Shown here: piece by piece, positions 35,086-43,685 of the stretch
Numbering within the stretch: the stretch's first letter is position 1
How the letters are laid out: the number at the start of each line of letters is the position of its first letter
Source of the DNA: Neorhizobium galegae
GTDB lineage: Bacteria > Pseudomonadota > Alphaproteobacteria > Rhizobiales > Rhizobiaceae
Direction of reading: 5' to 3'
Assembly: GCF_017877135.1 (NCBI RefSeq)
Contig: NZ_JAGIPH010000008.1
Coordinates: 1-64,000, forward strand
DNA length: 64,000 nt
Position numbers and translations under genes: made by a program
Notes under the pieces: model-generated
Database searches by the model: none
Seen by the model: the letters and a program-made list of their open reading frames with translations, nothing else
What the model was told of the DNA's origin: nothing

Positions 35086-35979
35086 TCAGTACGTCGTGCG
35101 ATTTTCTTCCGGTGTGCCGTAGCGTGCTTCCAGTTCCTGGATTTCCGGCATGCGGGCCATGTCGAAGAACTGCTTGAAATTCATGACATTGGGCGCGATC
35201 GAAGCGATCGTCTCCTCAGTCTTCAGCACGTCCAGCGTCTTGCGCGCCGCCTCGCAGGCCGACAGCAGCAACCAGTTGGGATAGATGATGAGCTTGAAGC
35301 CCAGCGCCTCGATTTCCGTGCGGGTGAGGAAGGGCGTCTTTCCGGATGTCGCCATGTTGTAGAGCAACGGGATCCCCGGAAAGCGCGGTGCAATATGCGG
35401 CAGATCGTCGGGACCGGGGCTTTCGATGAAAATCACGTCCGCGCCGGCTTCACGGTACATTTCGGCGCGGTCGAAGGCGGCGTTGCGTCCCTGCAGGGCC
35501 AGCGCATCCGTGCGGGCGATGACGACGAAATTCTCGTCGATGCGGGCATCGACCGCAGCCTTCACCTTGGCCACCATGTCCTGCGCCGAAATCAGCTGCT
35601 TGCCGGCCAGATGGCCGCAACGCTTCGGCAGAACCTGATCTTCCAGATGCACGGCTGCCACGCCGCCGCGTTCGTAAAGCTGGATCGCGCGACGCACGTT
35701 CAAGGGGCCGCCAAAGCCGTTGTCGGCATCGGCGATCAGCGGCACGTCGGAGGCATCGGCAATGCGCGTGGCATTGTCGACCATTTCGGTCATCGTCAAC
35801 AGGCCGACATCGGGATAGCCGAGACGGGTCGCAGACGTGCCGGCGCCGGTCATGTACATGGCCTGGAAACCGGCTTCCGCGACGAGGCGCGCATACATGG
35901 CGTCAACCACGCCTGGAGCCATGAGGGCTCGTTCACCTGCGAGAGCCTGTCGCAGGCGTTGGGTCCGGGTAAGAGACAT
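35086..35979 (-). CDS. Isocitrate lyase/PEP mutase-family lyase (2-methylisocitrate or dimethylmalate lyase-like)
   Basis: TIM-barrel enzyme of 297 aa cleaving or forming a C-C or C-P bond next to a 2-hydroxy/2-oxo acid. Metal-binding Asp residues are in LIADADNGFGG (about 82-92), the active-site loop is LPKRCGH with the lyase Cys at about 121, and VHLEDQV precedes it. The K(R/K)CGH loop is the mark of lyases (isocitrate, 2-methylisocitrate, 2,3-dimethylmalate) rather than PEP mutase. It sits between the Liv-type ATPase and the flavoprotein in the operon. With the LeuCD paralog upstream it fits a hydrate-then-cleave sequence giving pyruvate plus a small acid. Confidence 0.88.
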   Translation of the reverse strand: MSLTRTQRLRQALAGERALMAPGVVDAMYARLVAEAGFQAMYMTGAGTSATRLGYPDVGLLTMTEMVDNATRIADASDVPLIADADNGFGGPLNVRRAIQLYERGGVAAVHLEDQVLPKRCGHLAGKQLISAQDMVAKVKAAVDARIDENFVVIARTDALALQGRNAAFDRAEMYREAGADVIFIESPGPDDLPHIAPRFPGIPLLYNMATSGKTPFLTRTEIEALGFKLIIYPNWLLLSACEAARKTLDVLKTEETIASIAPNVMNFKQFFDMARMPEIQELEARYGTPEENRTTY

Positions 35980-36040
35980 CGTATTCTCCGTTTCTGCGTA
36001 AATTCGGGCACTTCCGGCCGGAGGACGGCCGGAGCGCTGT

Positions 36041-36742
36041 TCACATTCCGAGATAGGCCTGACGCAACTGCGGATCGGCGAGCAATTCTGCCGCCTCCCC
36101 CTGCATCACGAACCGTCCTTGCTCGATGACATAGGCGCGCTTGGCAACCGTGAGCGACTGCATGACGTTCTGCTCGACCAAAAGCACCGCCACACCTTCG
36201 CCATTGATCCTGGTAATCAGGCTGAACATTTCCTCGACCATCAGCGGCGAAAGCCCGAGCGACGGCTCGTCGAGGATGATCAGGTCCGGCTCCGACATCA
36301 TGCCGCGACCAATCGCCAGCATCTGCTGCTCGCCGCCGGAGAGCGTTCCGGCCAGCTGGCCCAGCCTCTCCTTCAGCCGTGGAAAGATCGTGCAGATATG
36401 GTCGAAATTGCGCGCCCTGTTGGCCGAGGCCCGGCGAAAGGCGCCAAGCTTCAGGTTTTCGGCCACCGAGAGGTTCGGGAAAATCTTGCGGCCTTCCGGG
36501 ACATGCGCGAGACCGAGCGCCACAATATCGCGCGGCTTCTTGCCGGAAAGCGGCACGCCCTTGAAGGATATGCTGCCGGCACTTGGCCGGATGAAGCCGG
36601 AGATGACATTGTTGAGCGTCGTCTTGCCGACACCATTGGAGCCGAGGAGCGCCACGATCTCACCGGCCTCGACGCGCATGTCGAGGCCTTGCAGCACGGC
36701 CATCGAGCCATAGCCTGCCTTGATGCCGGAAATCTCAAGCAT
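36041..36742 (-). CDS. livF: Branched-chain-amino-acid-type ABC transporter ATPase (LivF)
   Basis: Short LivF-type ATPase of 233 aa. Walker A LLGSNGVGKTT is near residues 31-41, the signature LSGGEQQM near 134 and Walker B LIILDEP near 153. The C-terminus FVMQGEAAELLADPQLRQAYLG is the usual LivF ending. The start at 36742 overlaps the LivG stop by eight bases (ATGCTTGA). It completes the five-component importer in the middle of the 14-gene operon. HAAT-family importers carry many amides and acids besides Leu/Ile/Val. Confidence 0.94.
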   Translation of the reverse strand: MLEISGIKAGYGSMAVLQGLDMRVEAGEIVALLGSNGVGKTTLNNVISGFIRPSAGSISFKGVPLSGKKPRDIVALGLAHVPEGRKIFPNLSVAENLKLGAFRRASANRARNFDHICTIFPRLKERLGQLAGTLSGGEQQMLAIGRGMMSEPDLIILDEPSLGLSPLMVEEMFSLITRINGEGVAVLLVEQNVMQSLTVAKRAYVIEQGRFVMQGEAAELLADPQLRQAYLGM

Positions 36743-37475
36743 GGTGTGCCTCCTGCAGGCGGGTGGCCGCACCGTGACCGAGATAGGCCTCCACGACGGA
36801 GGGATCCCGTACCAGCTCTCGCGGCGGTCCGTGGGCAATCATCTTGCCCTGGTTCAAAACATAGGCCGTCTCTGCAAGGCTCATCACGGCCTGCATCACG
36901 TGCTCGATCATCAGGAAGGTGTGTCCCTCGTCGCGGATCTGGCGAATGATGCCGACGATCTCGGAAATCTCCGAGGGGATCAGCCCCGCCATGACCTCGT
37001 CGAGCAGCAGGAGCTTTGCGCCGGTTGCAAGCGCGCGGGCAAGCTCCAGCCGCTTTCGCCCGGCAATCGTCAGCGACGAGGCGGGCCGGTCGAGCATGCC
37101 GCCCATGCCCAGCCGCTTACCGACATCGCGCGCCACCGACATGGCCTCATGACGGTTGTGATGATGCAGATAGGCGCCGACCGCAATGTTTTCCTGCACC
37201 GTCAACCCGGCAAAGGGCTGCACGATCTGGAAGGTGCGGATCATGCCGAGCGCGCAGATGCGATGCGGTGCAAGGCCGGTGATATCCTGCCCTTTGAAGC
37301 GCACGGAGCCTTCGTCCGGCTTGGTAAAGCCGGCAATCATCGTGAAGCAGGTCGTCTTGCCGGCACCGTTTGGTCCGAGAAGCCCGACGATCGAGCCTTC
37401 CGCCACATCGAGCGTGGCATCCGTCACCGCCTTCAGGCCACCGAAGCTTTTCGAGAGATTGCGAACCTCAAGCAT
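36735..37475 (-). CDS. livG: Branched-chain-amino-acid-type ABC transporter ATPase (LivG)
   Basis: LivG-type ATPase of 246 aa. Walker A GLLGPNGAGKTT is near residues 34-44, and Walker B LLLLDEVMAGL near 160. The ABC signature is unusual, LTIAGRKRLELARAL, as often found in LivG, which lacks a strict LSGGQ. The C-terminal BCA_ABC extension ends VVEAYLG. The ATG at 37475 overlaps the LivM stop by eight bases, the same ATGCTTGA arrangement as between livG and livF. Confidence 0.94.
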   Translation of the reverse strand: MLEVRNLSKSFGGLKAVTDATLDVAEGSIVGLLGPNGAGKTTCFTMIAGFTKPDEGSVRFKGQDITGLAPHRICALGMIRTFQIVQPFAGLTVQENIAVGAYLHHHNRHEAMSVARDVGKRLGMGGMLDRPASSLTIAGRKRLELARALATGAKLLLLDEVMAGLIPSEISEIVGIIRQIRDEGHTFLMIEHVMQAVMSLAETAYVLNQGKMIAHGPPRELVRDPSVVEAYLGHGAATRLQEAHHA

Positions 37476-38448
37476 CCCCGCTCTCCTTCTTCTTCTTGGA
37501 GGCACCGATTTTGCCGGCAAGTCCCACCAGCCCCTGCGGCAGGAAGCGCAGCGCGCAGATGAGCACGACCGCATACAGCACGAAGTTGAGACCCGGCGCG
37601 TTGGGAAGCAGATGCTTGGCGCCCTCGCCCAAGAGGTGCAGGCCGAGCGTGCCGAGCAGCGGCCCCCAAACCGTGCCGGCGCCGCCGATGATCGGACCGA
37701 TCAGGGCCTCGATGGAAATCCCGCTGCCGTAGACGACGGTGCTGTCGATAAAGAGCCAGAGCTGCAGGTAGAGCACGCCGGCCAGACCGCCGAACGCCCC
37801 GGAAATCGCCATGGCCTGCACCTTGATGCGATAGGTATCGATGCCGAGCGCACGCGCCGCATCCTCGTTTTCGCGCACGGCAATCAGATAGGCGCCGAAG
37901 CGGGAATATTTGATGAGAGCCGTCAGCGCCATCACGGCGGCCACGACCACCAGAAGGGCCGTATAGACGACCGTCCGGTCGGCAAACTGCAGGTTGGCAA
38001 GGCCGGGTGCGAGCTTCAATTGCAGGCCGCTGCCGCCACCGGTAAAGGCAAAGGAGGAGGCGCAGATGCGCAGCACTTCGGCGAAGGCGAGCGTCACGAG
38101 GGCAAAGTAGGAGCCGCGCAGACCGTAGCGAAAGGCAAGCGCGCCGATGAAGGCGCCCATGGCGGCACCGGCGAGAATTCCGGCCGCAAAGCCGATCCAG
38201 GCACTTACCCCGTAATTGACCTGCAGGACGGCAGAGGCATAGGCGCCCGTGCCAAAAAGCGCGGCGTGACCGAAGGACGACAGTCCGCCAAAGCCGCCGG
38301 TTATGTTCCAGGACATGGCAATGACGGCGATGACCAGGGCATTGATGGTAAAGCCCATCCAGACGGGCGATGAGGCGAAGTAGACGCCGATGAGATAGGC
38401 GACAGCCGCTGCGGCAAGTGCAATCTGGCCGATGGATTGGGATTTCAT
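37468..38448 (-). CDS. livM: Branched-chain-amino-acid-type ABC transporter permease (LivM)
   Basis: Membrane permease of 326 aa with about nine membrane segments. The conserved NITGGFGGLSSFGHAALFGTGAY region lies in the first third. The ATPase-contact loop RENEDAARALGIDTYRIKVQA is near residues 195-215. A charged tail with several Lys residues ends the protein. It overlaps livH by one base (TGATG) and livG by eight. Forms the channel with LivH. Confidence 0.94.
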   Translation of the reverse strand: MKSQSIGQIALAAAAVAYLIGVYFASSPVWMGFTINALVIAVIAMSWNITGGFGGLSSFGHAALFGTGAYASAVLQVNYGVSAWIGFAAGILAGAAMGAFIGALAFRYGLRGSYFALVTLAFAEVLRICASSFAFTGGGSGLQLKLAPGLANLQFADRTVVYTALLVVVAAVMALTALIKYSRFGAYLIAVRENEDAARALGIDTYRIKVQAMAISGAFGGLAGVLYLQLWLFIDSTVVYGSGISIEALIGPIIGGAGTVWGPLLGTLGLHLLGEGAKHLLPNAPGLNFVLYAVVLICALRFLPQGLVGLAGKIGASKKKKESGDA

Positions 38449-39314
38449 CAGCGCGCTCTCCCCAGAAGTCCTGACGGTTTAAACAGAAGGATGAGGATGA
38501 AGGCGAGGAAGATGCCGATCTGCCCGAGGCTTTCGCCCAGGAAGAGGCCGCACAGCGACTCGATCACCCCCAGAAGCAGGCCGGCAATCAGCGCGCCCGG
38601 CAGGCTGCCCATGCCGCCGAGAACCACGGTGGTGAAGGCAACGAGCACGAAGGTGTAGCCAACCTGCGGCGTGATGTAGAAGGTCGGCAGAAGCAGACAG
38701 GCGGCAAGCGCCACGCAGGCCGTGCCGATACCAAAACACACGGCATAGGTATGGTTGACGTCGATCCCCACCAGTTCGGCACCGCGCTTTTCGATGGCGA
38801 CGGCGCGGATGGCGGAGCCGGTGCGCGTATAGGCCATGAAGCACCAGAGCAGCGGTGCAACGGCAAGTGCCGCGCAAAAGGCGATGACCCGGCCAAGCGG
38901 CAGGAAGGCGCCCAGCACTTCCACCGTATCATAGGCATAGGCGATATCGGCCGTGCGGGTATTGGACGTCCAGAAATAGAGCGCGAGGTTGTCGACGATC
39001 ATCGAGACCGCAAGCGTGATGAGGAGGACATTCTGCTCCGAGCCGCTGCTCATCGGAGCAATCAGCCCGCGCTGCAGGGCATAACCCAGCGCAAAGAAGA
39101 CCGGCAGCACGATCGGAATGGCGAGATATGGATCGATACCGAGATGATACCAAAGGAAGTATGCGGCATAGAGCGCCAGCATCAGCAGGCTTCCATGGGC
39201 AAAATTGATGATGTGGAGCACGCCGTAAATCAGGGTCAGGCCAAGCGCGACCAGCGCATAGACTGCTCCCATCATCAGGCCGCTCAACACAGCGGGAATG
39301 ATCAGACTCGACAT
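38448..39314 (-). CDS. livH: Branched-chain-amino-acid-type ABC transporter permease (LivH)
   Basis: Membrane permease of 288 aa starting MSSLIIPAVLSGLMMGAVYAL, the typical LivH first segment, followed by GLTLIYGVLHIINFAHGSL. The C-terminal GALIAGLLLGVIESL also fits. About eight membrane helices. It follows the binding-protein gene after a 65-base gap holding a strong stem-loop, and overlaps livM by one base. Confidence 0.94.
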   Translation of the reverse strand: MSSLIIPAVLSGLMMGAVYALVALGLTLIYGVLHIINFAHGSLLMLALYAAYFLWYHLGIDPYLAIPIVLPVFFALGYALQRGLIAPMSSGSEQNVLLITLAVSMIVDNLALYFWTSNTRTADIAYAYDTVEVLGAFLPLGRVIAFCAALAVAPLLWCFMAYTRTGSAIRAVAIEKRGAELVGIDVNHTYAVCFGIGTACVALAACLLLPTFYITPQVGYTFVLVAFTTVVLGGMGSLPGALIAGLLLGVIESLCGLFLGESLGQIGIFLAFILILLFKPSGLLGRAR

Positions 39315-39343
39315 CAGGGCTTGCCTCTCCGTCTCAGGAAGAA

Positions 39344-39371
39344 CGCCTCCGGGATTATCGTCCCGGAGGCG
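39344..39371 (-). other. Strong stem-loop between binding-protein gene and livH
   Basis: CGCCTCCGGGA (39344-39354) and TCCCGGAGGCG (39361-39371) form a perfect 11-bp stem closing a six-base loop, eight bases after the binding-protein stop. No U-run follows. Like the hairpin at 20388-20411 it sits exactly between a binding-protein gene and its membrane components, so it probably sets their expression ratio. Confidence 0.65.
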
Positions 39372-39379
39372 GGATCACA

Positions 39380-40597
39380 TCACTTCTTCGCCGGGATCGG
39401 GAAGACGGCTTCGGCGCTCGCATACTGCTTCGGGAACACCAGTTCGATCTTGTCGCCGCGGATCTGCGTGTTGACCGGCTGCGAGTTGACGTTATCGCCG
39501 TTGACGAACTTGGTGGCACCATAGGGCATGATCGACTTGTCAAAGGTCGAGGCGGCCAGCGCTTCGATCATCTTCTGGCGATCGTCGGAAGCGCCGCGTT
39601 CCAGAGCATCGGCGATGACCTGAATGGTCGCATAGGAGACCATGATGTCATAGGTCATGTCGAGCTTGGCTTCGGCAACCTTGGCGGCAAGCGCCTTCGA
39701 TTCATCCTTGGTGGGGTCGTACCAGTGATTGCAGTCCATCACGTACTGGGCGACTTCGTTGTTTTCGCGCACGAACTTGATGTTGGAAGCAGCGCCGCCC
39801 AGGATGGAATAGATCGCCTTCAGTTCCACGCGCTGCTGGTTGAGAGCCCGCGCCATCAGCGTGTATTCGTTGAGGTAGTTGGACGGGATCAGGATATCGG
39901 CCTTTGACGCCTTCACGCGCAGCGCGATGTTGGAGAAGTCACGCTGCGGGGTGGGGTGGGAAATGGTCTCGACCACCTCAATACCCTGCTTCGGCAGCTG
40001 TTCGGCCAGGATCTTGGCCATATTGGAGCCGAAGGGGCCGTCTTCATGGACGATGGCAGCCGTCTTGACGACATTCCCGGCGCCCTGGTTCAGGAGCTTC
40101 AGGTTTTCGAGCGCGACGCTCGTGCACTTGTTGACGCCCGGCGTGAAGCGGAAGACGTTCGGCAAGCCGCGCGATACGACCGTTTCGGCCGTGCCGATGG
40201 AGAAGACCTGGGCCAGATTGTACTTGGCCGCGGCTTGCGAAGAGGCCAGACCAAGCGCCGAGGCGGTTGCACCCGTAAACGCGCAGGCACCAGCCTGTAC
40301 GAGCGTATCAACACCGGCTGCCGCGGATTCCGGACGGCTCTGCGCATCGACGATTACCAGTTCGATCTTGCGACCGCCCATGCTCTTGATGCCACCTGCC
40401 GCGTTGATGGCTTCGGCGGCAAATTTCGCACCGGCTGCACTCTGCGTGCCGTTATAGGCGAGGTTGCCGGTCAAAGGCTCGATGACACCAACCTTGATGG
40501 TGGATGTCTGCGCCCGAAGGATGGTCGGCGCGGCAAGACCGGCCACCATAGCGCCGGACACCTTCAACAGGTCGCGGCGATCAATCTTGTAGGTCAT
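39380..40597 (-). CDS. Branched-chain-amino-acid-type ABC transporter substrate-binding protein (LivJ-like)
   Basis: Periplasmic leucine-binding-protein-like receptor of 405 aa. From the ATG at 40597 it begins MTYKIDRRDLLKVSGAMVAG, a twin-arginine-type signal with likely cleavage after LRAQ. The mature domain starts IKVGVIEPLTGNLAYNG, the family's first strand, with type-I periplasmic-binding-protein lobes. It lies between LeuD and LivH genes, so its ligand is probably the growth substrate handled by the operon's enzymes rather than a branched-chain amino acid. Confidence 0.92.
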   Translation of the reverse strand: MTYKIDRRDLLKVSGAMVAGLAAPTILRAQTSTIKVGVIEPLTGNLAYNGTQSAAGAKFAAEAINAAGGIKSMGGRKIELVIVDAQSRPESAAAGVDTLVQAGACAFTGATASALGLASSQAAAKYNLAQVFSIGTAETVVSRGLPNVFRFTPGVNKCTSVALENLKLLNQGAGNVVKTAAIVHEDGPFGSNMAKILAEQLPKQGIEVVETISHPTPQRDFSNIALRVKASKADILIPSNYLNEYTLMARALNQQRVELKAIYSILGGAASNIKFVRENNEVAQYVMDCNHWYDPTKDESKALAAKVAEAKLDMTYDIMVSYATIQVIADALERGASDDRQKMIEALAASTFDKSIMPYGATKFVNGDNVNSQPVNTQIRGDKIELVFPKQYASAEAVFPIPAKK

Positions 40598-40652
40598 CTT
40601 TTTATGCTCCCAGTTTTTTTGTGACGGCGATGGTTTCCTGCTGATCCGCCCG

Positions 40653-41267
40653 TCAACGGGCCAGCCAGGCATGCGAAGCCATTCGATCGCTCTCGAAAGC
40701 CTTGATTTTGTCCATGTAGGTGAATGTCATCTCGATCTCGTCGAGACCCTGCAGAATGCACTCGCGAGCGAAAGCATCGATGATGATGGGATGCCGGCCG
40801 AGATTGCCGGGCAGGATCAGCTCGGAAGCGGCCAGATCGACCGTGACTTCGGCATCCGGAAAGCGGTTGAGATGCTCTGCGAGACTTTGGCACTGGTCCG
40901 CTGCCAGCCGAACCGGCACGAGACCGTTCTTCAGCGCATTGTTGAAGAAGATGTCGCCAAAACTCGGCCCGATCAGCGCGCGGATGCCATGATCGACAAG
41001 CGCATAAACGGCGCCTTCTCGCGATGATCCGCAGCCGAAATTGTCTTCGACCAGAAGAACGGTCGAGCGCTCGGCGCCCGGCCGGTTGAGCGGGAATGCC
41101 GGGTCCAGTTCGTGGGCATCCGTGCGGCGGATATCGTGAAACAGGAATTGTCCGTAGCCCTGCGCCCTGTCGGCCTTCAGAAAGCGGCCGGGAATGATCT
41201 GGTCGGTATCGCAATTGACACCGGGAATGACGGCGACGGTGGATGTTTCGCGGGTAAAGGCTTTCAT
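40653..41267 (-). CDS. leuD: LeuD paralog: small subunit of an aconitase-family hydratase/isomerase
   Basis: Small (swivel-domain) subunit of 204 aa, the length of true LeuD. The family motif LVEDNFGCGSSREGAVYAL is near residues 70-88 and INFGD-type core PSFGDIFFNNALKNGL near 103-118. The C-terminus FTYMDKIKAFES is typical. In leucine synthesis LeuCD isomerises isopropylmalate. Here it is in a catabolic operon with no other leucine genes, so it more likely hydrates a substituted maleate, as LeuCD-type citraconate and dimethylmaleate hydratases do. That role is inference. It starts 11 bases after the LeuC stop. Confidence 0.9.
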   Translation of the reverse strand: MKAFTRETSTVAVIPGVNCDTDQIIPGRFLKADRAQGYGQFLFHDIRRTDAHELDPAFPLNRPGAERSTVLLVEDNFGCGSSREGAVYALVDHGIRALIGPSFGDIFFNNALKNGLVPVRLAADQCQSLAEHLNRFPDAEVTVDLAASELILPGNLGRHPIIIDAFARECILQGLDEIEMTFTYMDKIKAFESDRMASHAWLAR

Positions 41268-41278
41268 TATCGCGTCCT

Positions 41279-42685
41279 TCAAATCCTGCGCACGTCGGTG
41301 AGACAGCCATGGATGGCCGCTGCCGCCGCCATGGCGGGGCTCACCAGATGGGTGCGCGCGCCCGGCCCCTGGCGGCCGACGAAATTCCGGTTGGAGGTCG
41401 AGGCACAGCGTTCGCCCGGGCCGACGACGTCGCCATTCATCGCCGCGCACATGGAACAGCCCGAATCGCGCCATTCGAAACCCGCATCGCGGAAGATGGC
41501 CGCCAGACCTTCGCGTTCCGCCTGTTCCTTCACCTGGGTGGAGCCCGGCACGACAATGGCTGGAATGGTCGCCTTGCGGCCCTTCAGGATGGCGGCGGCC
41601 GCGCGCAGATCCTCGATACGGCTATTGGTGCAGGAGCCGATGAACACCTTGTCGAGCTTCAGCCCGGACAGCGCCGTGCCGGGAGCAAGCTCCATATAGT
41701 CCAGCGATTTTTCGACCGCCTTGCGCTTGTCGGCACTCTCGAAGCTTGCCGGATCCGGCACGCGGTCCTCGATCGAAAGGGCATCTTCCGGGCTTGTGCC
41801 CCAGGTGACCATCGGCGCGATATCGGAACCATCCATGACGATCTCGCGGTCGAACTCGGCATCCGCGTCGCTCACCAGACTGCGCCAATGGCTGACCGCA
41901 CCCTCCCATTCGCCATCGTTCGGTGCATAATTGCGGCCACGGACATAGGCAAAGGTCGTCTCGTCTGGTGCGACCATGCCGAACCGTGCCGCCGCCTCGA
42001 TCGACATGTTGCAGAGCGTCAGCCGCCCCTCGATCGACATGTCCCGCACGACCTGCCCGGCAAATTCGATGGCATGACCGCCGGCACCGGCAGCGCCGAT
42101 GCGCGCAATCAGCGCCAGCATGACGTCCTTGGCGGTAACCCCGTGGCCCAGTCTGCCATTGATCGTCACCCGCATGGTCTTCGGGCGCAGCTGCCAGATG
42201 GTCTGCGTGGCAAGCACATGGGCATTTTCGGACTGGCCGATGCCGAAGGCGATGGCCCCGAGCGCCCCTTGCGTCGAGGTATGGCTGTCGGAACAAACGA
42301 TGGTGAGGCCCGGCAGCGTGATCCCCTGCTCGGGGGCCACGACATGCACGATGCCCTGCGCGCGGCTGGTGAGGCCGAAATGGCGCACGCCACCCCATTC
42401 CATGTTTTCGTCGAACGTGTCGATCATATGGGCAATGGCCGGGCTTGCCGCCGCGCTCGATGTACGCCCAAGCGTCGGCACATAATGATCGGCCACGCCA
42501 AAGATCTGCTTCGGGCGGCGCGGCTTCATGCCGCGACGCTTCAGATCCGCAAAGGCATGGAAACTGCCTTCGTGGATCATGTCCCGGTCGATGTAGAGCA
42601 AGGATGGGCCGGAGGGATGGCGCAATATCTCATGCTCATCCCAGATCTTGCCCAGCATTGTTCGTGGTGCATCAACATGCGCCAT
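41279..42685 (-). CDS. leuC: LeuC paralog: large [4Fe-4S] subunit of an aconitase-family hydratase/isomerase
   Basis: Large subunit of 468 aa with all LeuC marks: CSDSHTSTQGALGAIAFGIG (about 131-150) and the three cluster-binding Cys in IGSCTNSR and GCSMC. The substrate-binding C-terminal run contains GERCASTSNRNFVGRQG. The protein is full length with no missing key residue. A chromosomal leuC would normally serve leucine synthesis, so this plasmid copy next to a racemase-fold pair and an isocitrate-lyase-family enzyme suggests a changed substrate such as a methylated maleate. It follows the first deacetylase-fold gene by 67 bases. Confidence 0.92.
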   Translation of the reverse strand: MAHVDAPRTMLGKIWDEHEILRHPSGPSLLYIDRDMIHEGSFHAFADLKRRGMKPRRPKQIFGVADHYVPTLGRTSSAAASPAIAHMIDTFDENMEWGGVRHFGLTSRAQGIVHVVAPEQGITLPGLTIVCSDSHTSTQGALGAIAFGIGQSENAHVLATQTIWQLRPKTMRVTINGRLGHGVTAKDVMLALIARIGAAGAGGHAIEFAGQVVRDMSIEGRLTLCNMSIEAAARFGMVAPDETTFAYVRGRNYAPNDGEWEGAVSHWRSLVSDADAEFDREIVMDGSDIAPMVTWGTSPEDALSIEDRVPDPASFESADKRKAVEKSLDYMELAPGTALSGLKLDKVFIGSCTNSRIEDLRAAAAILKGRKATIPAIVVPGSTQVKEQAEREGLAAIFRDAGFEWRDSGCSMCAAMNGDVVGPGERCASTSNRNFVGRQGPGARTHLVSPAMAAAAAIHGCLTDVRRI

Positions 42686-42752
42686 GGTGTTTCAGTCTTT
42701 CCGTTCGATGTCGCTGCCGAGGGCGAAGGGTTCAGGGCCCTTGCCCGCGCGG

Positions 42753-43685
42753 TCAGGCCGGCTGGCCGGCCTTGCGAAATGCGGCGCAGATGTCGCCCGT
42801 CGATGCGGTCCACACGCCCTCATGCGACAGGATGTAATCAAGCACGTCACGCAGATATTCGATGCGGTAAGGCATGCCGGAGACCCAGGTATGGATGGGC
42901 AGGCTCATGATTCGGCCGCCATAATCGGCGCTTTCGCGGTAGAGCACGTCGAAGCGGTCCTTCACCTGCTGCGCCCAGTCCGCCTCCGACTGGAAATATT
43001 CGTCCGCAACCACCCGGTCATCCGTCTCATAGGCCATGGGCATGGCCATCAGCGGGCCGTTGTCCGTGCGCATTTCATAAGGAAGATCGTCGTTTGCCCA
43101 GTCGAGGCCGTAGCTCACACCGTTTTGCGCAAGCAGGTCCGGCGTGTTGAAGCCCTGCGCGCGGCCGGGCGACAGCCACCCCGTGACGGCCTGCCCGGTC
43201 TTTTCCCGAAGCAGGGACAGAGCCTCGGCGATAATGGCGTTTTCCTCGTCCCGCGACAGGCCGGAATGGTGAACCTTGCCCATATCGAGCCCGTGGGCGA
43301 CCACCTCATGCCCGCCCTCTGTCACCGCATCCACCAGCGCCGGATAGCGGCTGGCAATAATGCCGTTGATGGCAAAGCTCGCTTTCAGACCCTTTTCGCC
43401 AAGCAGCCTGAGGATCCGGAAGATGCCGACGCGATTGCCGTAATCGCGGTTGGTGTAATAGCGAAAATCAGGATAGGGCATCGACAGCGCGCCCGGCGCC
43501 TTGAAGGGCTTGGACGGCATGTCGAGCGGGAAGTGCTGCACATGCGTGACGATAGACAGGGCAATCCGCGCACCGTTCGGCCAGGCAATCGGCGCACGCT
43601 GGAACAGATCGCTCCAGGGGTAACGGTCCTGGTCCATGCCGTGATGGCGTTCGGGATATTTCAGGTAATCATCGGGCATGGACAT
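42753..43685 (-). CDS. PuuE-like polysaccharide-deacetylase-fold protein (cyclic amide/imide hydrolase candidate)
   Basis: NodB-fold protein of 310 aa. No signal peptide is visible, so it should act in the cytoplasm, unlike sugar deacetylases. The start (YPWSDLFQRAPIAWPNGARIALSI) and EVVAHGLDMGKVHHSGLSRDEE (about 126-147) resemble the cofactor-poor PuuE/allantoinase-like group, which includes cyclic-imide hydrolases. It overlaps the second family member by one base (TGATG). Ring opening of a cyclic ureide or imide is therefore plausible; N-deacylation is the alternative. Confidence 0.82.
   Translation of the reverse strand: MSMPDDYLKYPERHHGMDQDRYPWSDLFQRAPIAWPNGARIALSIVTHVQHFPLDMPSKPFKAPGALSMPYPDFRYYTNRDYGNRVGIFRILRLLGEKGLKASFAINGIIASRYPALVDAVTEGGHEVVAHGLDMGKVHHSGLSRDEENAIIAEALSLLREKTGQAVTGWLSPGRAQGFNTPDLLAQNGVSYGLDWANDDLPYEMRTDNGPLMAMPMAYETDDRVVADEYFQSEADWAQQVKDRFDVLYRESADYGGRIMSLPIHTWVSGMPYRIEYLRDVLDYILSHEGVWTASTGDICAAFRKAGQPA

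Noticed and set aside
41279..42685. Reading leuCD as a leucine-biosynthesis locus
   Set aside because: No leuA or leuB is present and the genes sit inside a catabolic/import operon.
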